A stretch of DNA of 17,470 bases from Candidatus Rhabdochlamydia sp. Lineage in GTDB: Bacteria > Chlamydiota > Chlamydiia > Chlamydiales > Rhabdochlamydiaceae. The stretch is taken from NCBI GenBank assembly GCA_030043815.1, contig JASHWX010000164.1:1-17470 (forward strand). Direction: 5' to 3'. Below the pieces are notes generated by a model that had not been told where the DNA came from, did not search any database, and saw only the letters and a list, made by a program, of their open reading frames with translations. The position numbers and the translations under genes are program-made. The stretch's first letter is position 1, and each line of letters opens with the position of its first letter. This document shows, one piece after another, positions 7,676 through 15,344 of the stretch.

Positions 7676-8679
7676 AAGATGCACGGAAACTGGGCATAAT
7701 CGCGGCGGACCAGCTCGCAGATGAAGTTTGCGCGGGAGGACCTGCGCGCATGCTTGTCTTTCGAGTCGGCGCCGGGAAATTGCTCCATGTCGATGCGCGG
7801 GCCGATCGCGAGATGGACCCCTGCGCGTTTAATGGTCCTTGCTTCTCCGAGCTCGACTTGGATGGTTTGGGGAGGGGGCAGAAGCTCATAGGTCTTGAGG
7901 GTCATGGGATAAAAATGGGTGGGGTGGCCTGCCCTCTCGGACATGAGGTAGAACATTTCAATGCTTTGGGGGTCGAAGGCAGCGACCTCCACGATCCCGT
8001 CAGCGTTAGGGCGGTCTCTCCCGCCGCTCGGCGCGACATAGATCGCTTTGCCGCCTTCGCTCAACAGCTGGCTCATCAATTCCATCGTGCGTTTGTTGTG
8101 GAGTTGTTTTTTGAGCTTTTGCTCAGGGGGATGATCGATATAGCGCTTGGAATAAATGCAAAGTAAATTTCGTCCCATGCTAAAGGGGACGGCGAGCGGA
8201 TCGGTGATGACGCGCTCGCCAGCTACAAAAATCATCTCCTCCGCTAATTTGGGATAGGTGTCTTCGAGAAGAACGCTGATCGCTTGAGGATCGCCTTCTG
8301 TTTGATGATTGGCGAGAAAGATCACGTTATCCCCTTTTTCGATAAAAAGAGCGATCTCTTTTAAAGAATCCATCCCGGCGAGAGTCGATTGAGACTCATC
8401 CATGAGAGGTTTTAGCATGTCGATGCCGAATTGATAATAGTCAAACGGCTTGCGCAGATGTGCGTGGTAGGGCTGAAATTGGAATGGCTCGAGGCACTGC
8501 TGCTTGATCAAACTTAAGAATTGCAGAAAAGCCGCATTCGGCGTATCGGGGCCGATGGCTTCTTGGTAGCAAAGATAAAATTTCTCGATGATGTCGCCAT
8601 ACTTCGGAGGGATGGATCCTTCCTCGATATAGTCGTTAAGCCGAGCGAAAAATGCATTAGACGTCGAGCTTTTTTCCAT
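7672..8679 (-). CDS. plsB: Glycerol-3-phosphate acyltransferase, plastid/chlamydial type
   Basis: PlsB puts the first acyl chain on glycerol-3-phosphate in phospholipid synthesis. From the chosen start the protein has 335 residues. It carries the acyltransferase block NHQTEGDP with the catalytic H(X)4D pair (about H125 and D130). It also has the SGGRDRPN segment (about 218-225) that binds the phosphate of glycerol-3-phosphate in the soluble plant chloroplast enzyme. It lacks the long extensions of E. coli PlsB, so it belongs to the plant/chlamydial form. I place the start at the ATG giving MEKSSTSNAFF, overlapping the 3' end of rng by 23 bases. Upstream in-frame ATGs at 8706 and 8748 would deepen the overlap and none has a good ribosome binding site. 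Translation is probably coupled to rng. Confidence 0.9.
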   Translation of the reverse strand: MEKSSTSNAFFARLNDYIEEGSIPPKYGDIIEKFYLCYQEAIGPDTPNAAFLQFLSLIKQQCLEPFQFQPYHAHLRKPFDYYQFGIDMLKPLMDESQSTLAGMDSLKEIALFIEKGDNVIFLANHQTEGDPQAISVLLEDTYPKLAEEMIFVAGERVITDPLAVPFSMGRNLLCIYSKRYIDHPPEQKLKKQLHNKRTMELMSQLLSEGGKAIYVAPSGGRDRPNADGIVEVAAFDPQSIEMFYLMSERAGHPTHFYPMTLKTYELLPPPQTIQVELGEARTIKRAGVHLAIGPRIDMEQFPGADSKDKHARRSSRANFICELVRRDYAQFPCIF

Positions 8680-10198
8680 TGATCGTCGAATAAAATTCAA
8701 ACTCATTGAGGTGAAGGGTGTCGTTAATGCCGAAGCGGAGTTCCGCATTGAGTTTTTGTGCGAATTTACGCAAATAGTCTTTGTCTTGGTGTCCCAAAAA
8801 ATGGTCCAAATCGGGATGGGAAACGAGCTCTAATCCAAACTGCTGCTGCTGGTTGATCAGCTTCTTGAGCGCGCGCTCGATTTCTACAGAGACGCTCTCG
8901 TGGCTCTTGATCATGCCGCTGCCGTTGCAATAGGGGCAGTTTGTGAACATGGTCTGCGTCAAAGATTCCCTGCTTCTCTGGCGGGTCATTTCGACAAGGC
9001 CAAATTCACTCATCCCTAAAATTGTGCATTTGGCCGAGTCGTCCTTCATCGCTTCTTTTAATCGATCGAGGACGCGGCGCTGATTTTTACGCGAGCGCAT
9101 ATCGATGAAATCGCAGATGACGAGGCCGCCGACATTGCGGATGCGGAGTTGGCGGGCGATCTCTTCGGCTGCTTCCATGTTGATGTGCACAAGGGCCTCT
9201 TCGACATCGGAGATGCCGCTTTGCGAAGTACTGCGCCCGGAGTTGACATCGATCGTGTACATGGCTTCAGTGCGGTCGAAGAAAAGGTATCCCCCGCTAG
9301 GCAGCCAAATCTTGCGGCGCAGGGCGCGGTCGATTTCCTTTTCGACATTGAACCGCTCGAACATCGGGACTTTATCCCGATACATCTCGATCTTCAAAGC
9401 GTGCTCGTTACTGTATTTCTCATAGATGCGCTTGCATCTTTGAAAAGTGGCGTAATCGTCAACGAGCAGGCGGTCGAATTTTTTGTCGACGGCGGCCATG
9501 ACAGCGCGTTTAATGAGATCGGATTCTTCATAGAGGCATGTGGGCTTGGTCGCTTTATGGAAATTTTCGACGATATTTTGCCAAGTCTTGAGCAGCTCAT
9601 TCGCTTCGTCGATCAGCATTTCCGGCGTTGCGTTGACGCTCGCGGTGCGGCAGATGAGGCCCATGTCTTTGGGCATCTCAAAGGCGCGGATAAGCTTTTT
9701 CAGCCGCTCGCGGGAAGCTGCGTCTTCGATCTTGCGCGATACGCCGCGATGGGGTGTGTTGGGGAGTAGAACGAGGTATCGGCCTGGGATAGAGATATTG
9801 GAGGTAAGGCGGGCCCCTTTTGTCCCGATAGGCTCCTTCACCACTTGGACGAGTACAGGCTGCTCGCTTTTCAAGATCTTTGAGATATCGGTCTCTTTGC
9901 GCTTATGCGATTGTTTGGAGATATCCAAATCCCAATCGAAGTCCATTTCAAACATTTCCTGGAACTTCTGCGTATTTTCCAAGATGTCGGAAATGTGGAT
10001 AAAGCCGTTCTCGCCTTCATTGATATCGATGAAAGCGGATTGAATGTTGTGCAAAATATTGGTCACTCTGCCGCGATAGATATTGCCCGCAAGCTGCCGG
10101 TTTTTCTTTCTTTCAATGATCAGATCGTAAAGGGTCCCATTCTTAAGGACGGCGTAGCGGATCTCTTTCGATTCGACGTTGAGGAGAATTTCGTACAT
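8657..10198 (-). CDS. rng: Ribonuclease E/G family endoribonuclease (RNase G)
   Basis: The 513-residue protein has the short RNase G layout without the RNase E degradosome tail. The start MYEILLNV leads into an S1 RNA-binding domain at about 38-130 (GNIYRGRVTNIL, SAFIDINEGENGFIHISD). A lysine- and acid-rich stretch at about 75-110 is longer than I expect for the S1 region. The 5'-sensor and RNase H-like parts follow. In the catalytic DNase I-like domain, D317 (TIDVNSGRS) and D363 (ICDFIDM) match the two magnesium-binding aspartates of E. coli RNase E (D303, D346). CPYC at 421-424 is the zinc-link. A GGAGA ribosome binding site precedes the ATG. It acts in rRNA maturation and mRNA decay. A palindromic element lies between this gene and plsX upstream. 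Confidence 0.95.
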   Translation of the reverse strand: MYEILLNVESKEIRYAVLKNGTLYDLIIERKKNRQLAGNIYRGRVTNILHNIQSAFIDINEGENGFIHISDILENTQKFQEMFEMDFDWDLDISKQSHKRKETDISKILKSEQPVLVQVVKEPIGTKGARLTSNISIPGRYLVLLPNTPHRGVSRKIEDAASRERLKKLIRAFEMPKDMGLICRTASVNATPEMLIDEANELLKTWQNIVENFHKATKPTCLYEESDLIKRAVMAAVDKKFDRLLVDDYATFQRCKRIYEKYSNEHALKIEMYRDKVPMFERFNVEKEIDRALRRKIWLPSGGYLFFDRTEAMYTIDVNSGRSTSQSGISDVEEALVHINMEAAEEIARQLRIRNVGGLVICDFIDMRSRKNQRRVLDRLKEAMKDDSAKCTILGMSEFGLVEMTRQRSRESLTQTMFTNCPYCNGSGMIKSHESVSVEIERALKKLINQQQQFGLELVSHPDLDHFLGHQDKDYLRKFAQKLNAELRFGINDTLHLNEFEFYSTINGKKLDV

Positions 10199-10225
10199 GA
10201 GATCTCCGTAAATAAATTTTATAAT

Positions 10226-10407
10226 GAGCCAGTTGCAAAACTCCAGTGCATGGCAAAAACGCCCTTTTGAGTCATTTTGCCGCCGCGCACCCGAGCCCTA
10301 CTCCATTTGAGTATGTGCTCGGGTGCGGGGCTTTTGTCGCTGACGCAACTGGCAAACCGACTCAAAATCATCGTTTTTTCCATGTGCTGGAGTTTTGCAA
10401 CTGGCTC
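10226..10407. mobile_element. 182-bp MITE-like hairpin element with 21-bp terminal inverted repeats and TAAT flanks
   Basis: The ends are perfect 21-bp inverted repeats, starting GAGCCAGTTGCAAAACTCCA at 10226 and ending with its complement at 10407. Pairing continues inward with mismatches (CATGG, AAAAACG, TTTTGAGTC, TTTGCC). There is a separate inner stem, GCACCCGAG (10287-10295) with CTCGGGTGC (10318-10326). Both outer edges are flanked by TAAT, consistent with a 4-bp target duplication, although the surroundings are AT-rich. No open frame fits inside. It looks like a non-autonomous transposon derivative. I cannot name the parent; TTGCAAAACTCC-like ends occur in several insertion-sequence families. 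It lies in the plsX-rng gap and would fold into a strong hairpin in any read-through transcript. It is unrelated in sequence to the 493-653 repeat. Confidence 0.75.
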
Positions 10408-10456
10408 TAATGTCTACACAAAATGATAGTTGATTCCGACTTCTTTTTCTATTAAA

Positions 10457-11422
10457 TTAATTTTTCAACTCGTCTGCAACCCTTTCAAGGAAAGAATGCT
10501 CGATGAGCCTATGTGCCGTGACGATGCTGCGCGTCAAGCTTTGAGGGCTGGCATTGCCGTGGCACTTGATGACGATGCCGTCGACCCCGCAAAGGAGGGC
10601 GCCCGGATATTCGGCATAGTGCAGGCGGCTGCGCATTTCCGCTAGTACGCCTTTATTGTAGATCGATGTTTCGATCTCTTCCAAGATGACGCTGGCGATC
10701 CCTTCGGCCGTTTTGAGAAAGACATTTCCTGTAAACCCGTCTGTGACGAGGACATCAATTTCTCCTTGGAAGACATCGCGACCTTCGATGTTTCCAACAA
10801 AGGTATGGGAAGGGCTTTTCTTTTGAAGCAGATGGTAGGCTTCCTGGAGTTCAGGGGTGCCTTTTTTGGCCTCTGAGCCGATGTTGAGGAGTCCGACTTT
10901 GGGGACTTTTACGCCGCGGCTGCGCTGATAAGCGACTCCCATGGCGGCAAATTGGACAAGGTGCTTGGCTTTGTATGTGGTGTTCGCTCCCACATCGAGG
11001 ACGGCGATTTCATTTTTACGGGTGGGAAGAAGGGTCAAAAGAGCGGGGCGCTCGACTTTTGCAAGTGCGGGGAGGGTGAGTTTTGCGCAGCCCATCAGCG
11101 CGCCGGTATTCCCGGCGGAGATGAAGGCGTTGAGCTCGCCTTCTTTTAATTGTTTAATCCCAAGGCAGATTGAAGAATTGCGTTTCTTTCGGATGGCGGC
11201 AAGCGGCGCATCGTCCATCTCGATCGCTTCTTTGACGGGGTAAAACGTCACATTGTTCGGGGGGCGCCGGCGGCCAAAGTGCACGGGCATTCCAAACAAA
11301 ATCAAGTGAACGGAAGGCTTAAGCTCTTTGGAAAATATGAGGACAGCCTCGAGAAGATCGCTTGGGCGCATGTCGCTTCCAAGCAGATCGACACCAACTT
11401 TAATTTTATTCTTCCCTCGCAT
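10457..11422 (-). CDS. plsX: Acyl-ACP:phosphate acyltransferase PlsX
   Basis: PlsX turns acyl-ACP and phosphate into acyl-phosphate, the activated donor in bacterial phospholipid synthesis. The 321-residue product is a little shorter than E. coli PlsX. It begins with IKVGVDLLGSD, the family's VDxMGGD-like opening. The later segments ISAGNTGALMG, LDVGANTTYKAKHLVQFA, GLLNIGSEAKKGT, VGNIEGRDVFQGEIDVLVTD, FTGNVFLKTAEG and the substrate-site end are all typical. The ATG overlaps the end of rpmF by 17 bases and has no strong ribosome binding site, so translation is probably coupled. It forms the widespread yceD-rpmF-plsX cluster with the two genes upstream. With plsB a few kilobases downstream, both early acylation steps are coded nearby. 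Confidence 0.96.
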   Translation of the reverse strand: MRGKNKIKVGVDLLGSDMRPSDLLEAVLIFSKELKPSVHLILFGMPVHFGRRRPPNNVTFYPVKEAIEMDDAPLAAIRKKRNSSICLGIKQLKEGELNAFISAGNTGALMGCAKLTLPALAKVERPALLTLLPTRKNEIAVLDVGANTTYKAKHLVQFAAMGVAYQRSRGVKVPKVGLLNIGSEAKKGTPELQEAYHLLQKKSPSHTFVGNIEGRDVFQGEIDVLVTDGFTGNVFLKTAEGIASVILEEIETSIYNKGVLAEMRSRLHYAEYPGALLCGVDGIVIKCHGNASPQSLTRSIVTAHRLIEHSFLERVADELKN

Positions 11423-11588
11423 GGATCACCGCGCGTCCAGCATAAAAACCACAATGGGGGCAAATTCTGTGCGCGATGCGCGGGTTAGAGCAATTAGGGC
11501 AAGCCGTTGCATTCTTCGGTTTTTTTGCATGATGGGCACGGCGTGAATTTTTCCGTGCGTTAGAAGTTCGGTTACGTGGAACTGCCAT
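11406..11588 (-). CDS. rpmF: Large-subunit ribosomal protein bL32
   Basis: The 60-residue protein starts MAVPRNRTSNARKNSRRAHH, the unmistakable N-terminus of L32, followed by a C4 zinc ribbon (CPNC...CPHC). The retained cysteines make this the zinc-binding form. I chose the ATG at 11588, not the upstream one at 11621. It gives the conserved MAVP start and has GGAG seven bases before it. The gene lies between the YceD-like gene and plsX and overlaps plsX by 17 bases. Confidence 0.97.
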   Translation of the reverse strand: MAVPRNRTSNARKNSRRAHHAKKPKNATACPNCSNPRIAHRICPHCGFYAGRAVIHAREE

Positions 11589-11624
11589 GTCGATTCTCCA
11601 TATAAAATGACGAATATACAACTT

Positions 11625-12068
11625 TTAATCTAAATCTGCAAAAGGAAAATGGGCGTCGTCGCTTGTCCTTAAAAATTTTTTAATATTTTCCCGTTCCGGA
11701 CATTTCCCTGCGTTGCATTCCGCAAAGAGAGGTACTTGCAGGAGAATAGATTCGCGGATTTCATCCTTCAAATCAAAAATGGCGCCTTTAATTTCTGAAA
11801 GGGGGATTGTTAAGTAAATATTTTTAACCCCGACGGGCAAAGAAACAGCATCGTTGCAAATTGAGCAGGGAAGATACACCGAGGTATCGATATTGAGGTG
11901 GACGACCAGATGTTCTTCGGCGAGGTACACCTCCCCTTGGATGTGCACAGGGTCGTCAAAGAGAATCTCCTCATCGTCCACATCGAGAAAATCAGGGGTC
12001 AGCGTTTCATCGACCTTATGGCTCACGCCCCCTTTCAGTCTGTCAACATATACCTTTAAATTTTCCAT
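11625..12068 (-). CDS. YceD/DUF177 family protein
   Basis: The 147-residue protein lies directly upstream of rpmF, where YceD (DUF177) is found in most bacteria. It has the family's pattern: an acidic N-terminal half, then the VYLPCSICNDAVSLPV segment holding a C-x-x-C pair at about residues 90-93. A second cysteine pair follows in NAGKCPERENIKK, where the first is AECN. Bacterial YceD is linked to 23S rRNA or large-subunit accumulation, and the plant homologue DCL is needed for rRNA processing. That fits co-transcription with L32. There is no clear ribosome binding site before the ATG. The C-terminus is short and acidic (FPFADLD). Identity rests on context as much as on sequence. Confidence 0.85.
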   Translation of the reverse strand: MENLKVYVDRLKGGVSHKVDETLTPDFLDVDDEEILFDDPVHIQGEVYLAEEHLVVHLNIDTSVYLPCSICNDAVSLPVGVKNIYLTIPLSEIKGAIFDLKDEIRESILLQVPLFAECNAGKCPERENIKKFLRTSDDAHFPFADLD

Positions 12069-12122
12069 AGAGGCTATTTTAAGGGAATGATGGGTTAGAT
12101 GCTATTAAAAAGTTAGGGAAAG

Positions 12123-12148
12123 GTCACTATAGACATGTCTATAGTGAC
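12123..12148. repeat. Perfect 26-bp palindrome over the lpxB stop codon
   Basis: The sequence from GTCACTATAGACA to TGTCTATAGTGAC equals its own reverse complement over all 26 bases. The TAG stop of lpxB lies inside it, at 12141-12139. In RNA it would give an 11-bp stem with a four-base loop. No U-run follows on either strand, so a classical intrinsic terminator is not supported. It may stabilise the 3' end, bind a dimeric protein or mark a boundary between the lpxB operon and the YceD-rpmF-plsX operon. Confidence 0.75.
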
Positions 12149-13263
12149 GAGCTATTCAATAATTGAAAGATCTTTTCCGCACTCTCTTCGCCTGTTTTCA
12201 AATCGCTCAGTTGGTAAATGAGTTCGGTGCACTCTTGTTGGATGCGAGTGCGGTTTTTATCGTCGAAAAGTTGGAGGGTGTGTGATTTCAAGCTATCGTA
12301 TGTGAGGCGGCTGCCGAAGAGTTCGGGGTAGATTTGCTTTTGGGCGATGATGTTGACGAGGCAATAGAAGGGAAGGCGGATGCGGAAGAGTTGAAGGGCG
12401 ATGAACTCGTCTAAGGGGCGGATTTTATACATGACGACGGTGGGGACGCGGTGCAGGGCAAGCTCGAGGGTGACGGTGCCTGATTTGGCAATGGCAATGT
12501 GGGCTGCTCGCATCAGTTCGTAGGAATAATCGGAGGGGACAAGGGTGACGTCGAGGTTTTTTTGTTTGACGATGCCGAGGATAAGCGGGCGAAACCTTTC
12601 TTCGGAGACGGAGAGGGCAATGCAAACATGAGGTATTTCGCGGCAGACATCGAGTTGGAGCGGGAGATTGTTTTCGATTTCCTTTTTGCGGCTTCCGGGG
12701 AAAAGGGCAATCACTTTTTTGTCTTGGGGAAAAGGTTTGTAAGTGTAGGTGTTCATTCGCTCGACGAGGGGATGGCCGACGTAGGAGACGGGAAGAGAAG
12801 TGGTGGAGAAGAGTTCTTTTTCGAAGGGGAGGATGGAAAGGAGGAGATCGAGAGTGTTTGCCATGAGGGGAATTCTTTTTTTCCCCCATGCCCAAACGGA
12901 TGGGCAGATGAAATGGATGCACTTTCCTTCATATCCCCTTTTTCTTAGGCGTTTCACCAAGCGTAAGTTGAAGCCGGGATAATCGATGGTGATGACGGCT
13001 TTTGGTTTAAGGCGCAGGATTTCAGCTGTGATGAAATGAAAATGGCGGATGAGTTTGGGAAGTTCGCAAAAGACGTCGATGAATCCCATCACTTGAAATT
13101 CTTCCATGGGAAGAATGCAATCCATGTCTTCAGAGCGCATGCGCGGGCCGCCGACGCCTGCGATGCGGAGGCCGGGGGAGTGTCCGCGCAGCGCTTTGAT
13201 GAGCTTTTCTCCGTGGAGATCGCCGCTTTTTTCGCCGGCAAAAATGAAGAGATCACACGACAT
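12139..13263 (-). CDS. lpxB: Lipid-A-disaccharide synthase
   Basis: LpxB joins UDP-2,3-diacylglucosamine and lipid X into the lipid A disaccharide on the inner face of the inner membrane. The 374-residue protein is close to E. coli length. It has the family signatures in order: AGEKSGDLHGEKL at 8-20, GVGGPRMRSEDM near 37-48, DYPGFNLRL near 94-102, the ICPSVWAWGKKR motif near 119-130, and LFPGSRKKEIENN near 190-202. KSGTVTLELAL lies near 261-271, followed by MYKIRPLDEFIAL and LVNIIAQKQIYPELF near the end. As I remember it, the C. trachomatis LpxB is much longer because of an extra part, so this is the compact form. The ATG overlaps the end of the alpha/beta hydrolase gene by 11 bases, implying coupling. 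It shows the organism makes lipid A. Confidence 0.96.
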   Translation of the reverse strand: MSCDLFIFAGEKSGDLHGEKLIKALRGHSPGLRIAGVGGPRMRSEDMDCILPMEEFQVMGFIDVFCELPKLIRHFHFITAEILRLKPKAVITIDYPGFNLRLVKRLRKRGYEGKCIHFICPSVWAWGKKRIPLMANTLDLLLSILPFEKELFSTTSLPVSYVGHPLVERMNTYTYKPFPQDKKVIALFPGSRKKEIENNLPLQLDVCREIPHVCIALSVSEERFRPLILGIVKQKNLDVTLVPSDYSYELMRAAHIAIAKSGTVTLELALHRVPTVVMYKIRPLDEFIALQLFRIRLPFYCLVNIIAQKQIYPELFGSRLTYDSLKSHTLQLFDDKNRTRIQQECTELIYQLSDLKTGEESAEKIFQLLNSSSL

Positions 13264-13987
13264 CGATGGCCTTCAATTTTTCGGCGATCCACTGTGCGCC
13301 GTGATGGAACACTTCTTTTGACGTGCCATGGCCTTGGATCCCGATGGATGGGCCGATGATGAGTTCAATTTGGGGAGAGCGGACCCGTTTTTGATGAGCT
13401 GTTTGAGAGAGGGTATCGATCAGATCAAAGCATAGGCGCGTTGAGACGCGGGTATCGTGATTGCCGATGTAAAATCGCACGCTGCGCTCGGAGAGCATTT
13501 CAGCGAGATGCATGAGGGAAAGAGACTGCACGAGCGGAGTATGGGTAATGGTCTGGAACTCTTTGGCATAGCTTAATTGGGTGAGAGGAGCAAATCCCAG
13601 AAGCCATTTGAATTCAGGGATGGCAGCGGCGGCATGGGCAGCGATGAATGCCCCGCGTGAAAGGCCAGCGACTGCGATCTTTTCGGGGACGAGAACATTT
13701 TTCTCAAGCAGAGATTCTACGGTGGATTTCACGTTGCCGACAAAATTTCTAATGATATTATTTCCGCGAGAAATTTCTGCGGCCCAGATTTCGAGGGCCT
13801 GCGTCGGGGGGGATCCACCTTCGTGGCCTGGCAATGTCATGGAAAAAATGCGCATGGGAAGCGGTGACAGATAAGCGACGGGCTGGTTGTAAGGGTCGAG
13901 GTGAAGGCTGTCTTCTGCCGAAAGGGCAAAATAAAAGAGGGCCGGGAGAGGTCCCGAAGAAATGTCTGGACCGACGTAAGCGAACAT
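13253..13987 (-). CDS. Alpha/beta hydrolase of unknown substrate, inside the pcnB-lpxB operon
   Basis: The 244-residue protein has a complete candidate triad in the order and spacing of the fold. S110 sits in the elbow VAGLSRGAF (G-x-S-x-G), D178 in YIGNHDTRVST, and H220 in IQGHGTSKEV. TLPGHEGG (51-58) lies where the oxyanion-hole HG-type turn of such enzymes is found. There is no signal peptide or membrane helix, so it is probably cytosolic. Its ATG shares one base with the pcnB stop (TAATG), and its end overlaps lpxB by 11 bases, a very tight three-gene operon. An esterase or thioesterase activity is the general expectation; the substrate cannot be read from the sequence. Placement beside lpxB makes a lipid substrate attractive but unproven. 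Confidence 0.82.
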   Translation of the reverse strand: MFAYVGPDISSGPLPALFYFALSAEDSLHLDPYNQPVAYLSPLPMRIFSMTLPGHEGGSPPTQALEIWAAEISRGNNIIRNFVGNVKSTVESLLEKNVLVPEKIAVAGLSRGAFIAAHAAAAIPEFKWLLGFAPLTQLSYAKEFQTITHTPLVQSLSLMHLAEMLSERSVRFYIGNHDTRVSTRLCFDLIDTLSQTAHQKRVRSPQIELIIGPSIGIQGHGTSKEVFHHGAQWIAEKLKAIDVV

Positions 13988-15222
13988 TATTCCCTCTTGG
14001 GTTTACGCCTTCGACGGCGTCTGCGAGGAGGCATCTGGGCAGCGGGAGCTTGAACGGCAGCGCTCCATTCTTCCCAAATGGTTTGAAGCGAGGGCTCTAG
14101 GGCGCAGCGGACTTCGAAAAATTTCAATGCATTGAAAAATTCTGGGTCGTTAGGGATGCGAATCCTCCGCCCTTTTTTCTTTTCTAACGGCGTGATGCGG
14201 TATTGGGATGTCAAAATGGAGATCATGCTTCCTTTGATCCGCCGCGAGAGATGGAAGAAAGGTAAAAAGATCTCGTGGATTTGTTCATTGGCTTCTTTTG
14301 CGATCTCGCCGAGATGGGGCAATCTTTCCCGATCCGAGTAGCGTGTCTGGATCCGTTTTTCCATGAGAGGGAAGGCAAGGCAGGAAAGCAGTACCGGCCT
14401 GGGCAAAAGGGGGTGGGGCGGTTCATGAAATGTCGTATCGATTTCTTTGAGGTAGGAAAGCACTCCTTCACCTTGGGCAGATTCCATGAATTCTCCAAAA
14501 GCGGGCATCATCAAATGTAAAAGGCCGTGTTCTGTCATTAATCGAAAGAATGACTCGGCGGCGCCCGATTCGAGCATGCGTAGGAGTTCTTCTTGAATGC
14601 GTGCAGGGGAGCTTTTGACAATTTCCTGACGGCATTCGAGAAGGGCGATCCGCGCGGCAGAGTCGACCTCGAAACCAAAACGGGCCTGGAATTTAAGCAG
14701 CCGCAGCATGCGCACGGGATCTTGCCGGAATCGGATGAAAGGCTGGCCGATCGTCCGCAAGATTTTTTTTTGCAGATCGGGATACCCGCCGACATAGTCG
14801 ATGATCATTTGCGTGGCGGGATCGTAAAACAGACCATTGATGGTAAAATCCCGACGGCGCACATCTTCTTCAGGGTTGCCCCAGACGTTGTCGCGAATGA
14901 TCAGTTCATCCCTCTCGTTGTCTCCGGAGCGGAATGTCGAGACTTCCAACACTTTTTTGCCAAAACGGATGTGGGCGAGCCTAAAGCGGCGGCCGATCAG
15001 GATGCAATTGCGAAAAATTTGTTTAATTTGCTCCGGTTCGGCCGAGGTGGAAATATCAAAATCTTTAGGTTTTTTCTCGAGAAGCAAGTCGCGCACGCTT
15101 CCGCCGACGAGGTATGCGGTATGGCCATGGGCGCGCAGCTTTTCCATGACGTACAAGGCGTCGGGGTCGATTTTGTTGATCGCTAGCTGATGAACTTCAA
15201 ATGGATAATTTTTATTCGTCAT
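13987..15222 (-). CDS. pcnB: Poly(A) polymerase I / tRNA nucleotidyltransferase family, PcnB type
   Basis: The 411-residue protein is a class II nucleotidyltransferase. YLVGGSVRDLLL at 37-48 and KPKDFDIST at 51-59 carry the G-G/S motif and the two catalytic aspartates, D54 and D56. RNCILIGRRFRLAHIRFG at about 71-88 and the RRRDFTINGLFYDP segment follow. IRFRQDPVRMLRLLKFQARFGF is the family's RNA/ATP-binding helix block. The N-terminal IDPDALYVMEKLRAHG and the RRF.LAH motif favour PcnB over the CCA-adding enzyme. The C-terminus ends in a run of arginines (RRRRRRR with KPKRE), as in E. coli PcnB, likely binding RNA. Polyadenylation by PcnB marks RNA for decay. The gene is first of a three-gene operon and has no obvious ribosome binding site before its ATG. 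Confidence 0.92.
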   Translation of the reverse strand: MTNKNYPFEVHQLAINKIDPDALYVMEKLRAHGHTAYLVGGSVRDLLLEKKPKDFDISTSAEPEQIKQIFRNCILIGRRFRLAHIRFGKKVLEVSTFRSGDNERDELIIRDNVWGNPEEDVRRRDFTINGLFYDPATQMIIDYVGGYPDLQKKILRTIGQPFIRFRQDPVRMLRLLKFQARFGFEVDSAARIALLECRQEIVKSSPARIQEELLRMLESGAAESFFRLMTEHGLLHLMMPAFGEFMESAQGEGVLSYLKEIDTTFHEPPHPLLPRPVLLSCLAFPLMEKRIQTRYSDRERLPHLGEIAKEANEQIHEIFLPFFHLSRRIKGSMISILTSQYRITPLEKKKGRRIRIPNDPEFFNALKFFEVRCALEPSLQTIWEEWSAAVQAPAAQMPPRRRRRRRKPKRE

Positions 15223-15344
15223 TAATAGTTCTAATTATTAGAAAAACTCCAAAAAAGTCAAGCCCTCAAGAGAGTTCGTAAAAATTTATTTAATTTGATT
15301 AAATTTATATAAAATGTTAAAATATTAATAATTTGGAGGTAATT
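15223..15344. promoter_or_regulatory. Divergent AT-rich intergenic region with strong RBS for the 15345 gene
   Basis: This gap separates pcnB (minus) from the 15345 gene (plus) and should hold promoters for both. A GGAGG ribosome binding site at 15335-15339 is five bases before the ATG at 15345 and fixes that start. AT-rich candidates such as TTGATT at 15295-15300 with TTAAAA at 15317-15322 (16-base spacing) are possible but weak. Confidence 0.4.

Noticed and set aside
7639..8166. Plus-strand frame of 175 codons running from the small gene into plsB
   Set aside because: It overlaps both the 7301 gene and the acyltransferase motifs of plsB; no supporting start signal.
8680..8748. Upstream ATG starts for plsB (8706, 8748)
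   Set aside because: They deepen the overlap with rng, have no clear ribosome binding site, and the added residues do not look like part of the family; not fully excluded.
9149..9769. Long plus-strand open frame (206 codons) opposite rng
   Set aside because: Antisense shadow of rng, whose catalytic aspartates and zinc link are intact.
11589..11621. Eleven-codon N-terminal extension of rpmF
   Set aside because: L32 begins at MAVP, and the GGAG ribosome binding site lies inside the extension.
12123..12148. Classical rho-independent terminator after lpxB
   Set aside because: The palindrome is perfect but no T-run follows on the minus strand, so it is listed as a repeat and not as a terminator.
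14593..15186. Long plus-strand open frame (197 codons) opposite pcnB
   Set aside because: It lies wholly inside pcnB, which has clear catalytic motifs; the frame has no ribosome binding site or recognisable domain.
15333..15344. TTG start four codons before the 15345 ATG
   Set aside because: The TTG overlaps the GGAGG ribosome binding site that serves the ATG at the normal spacing.
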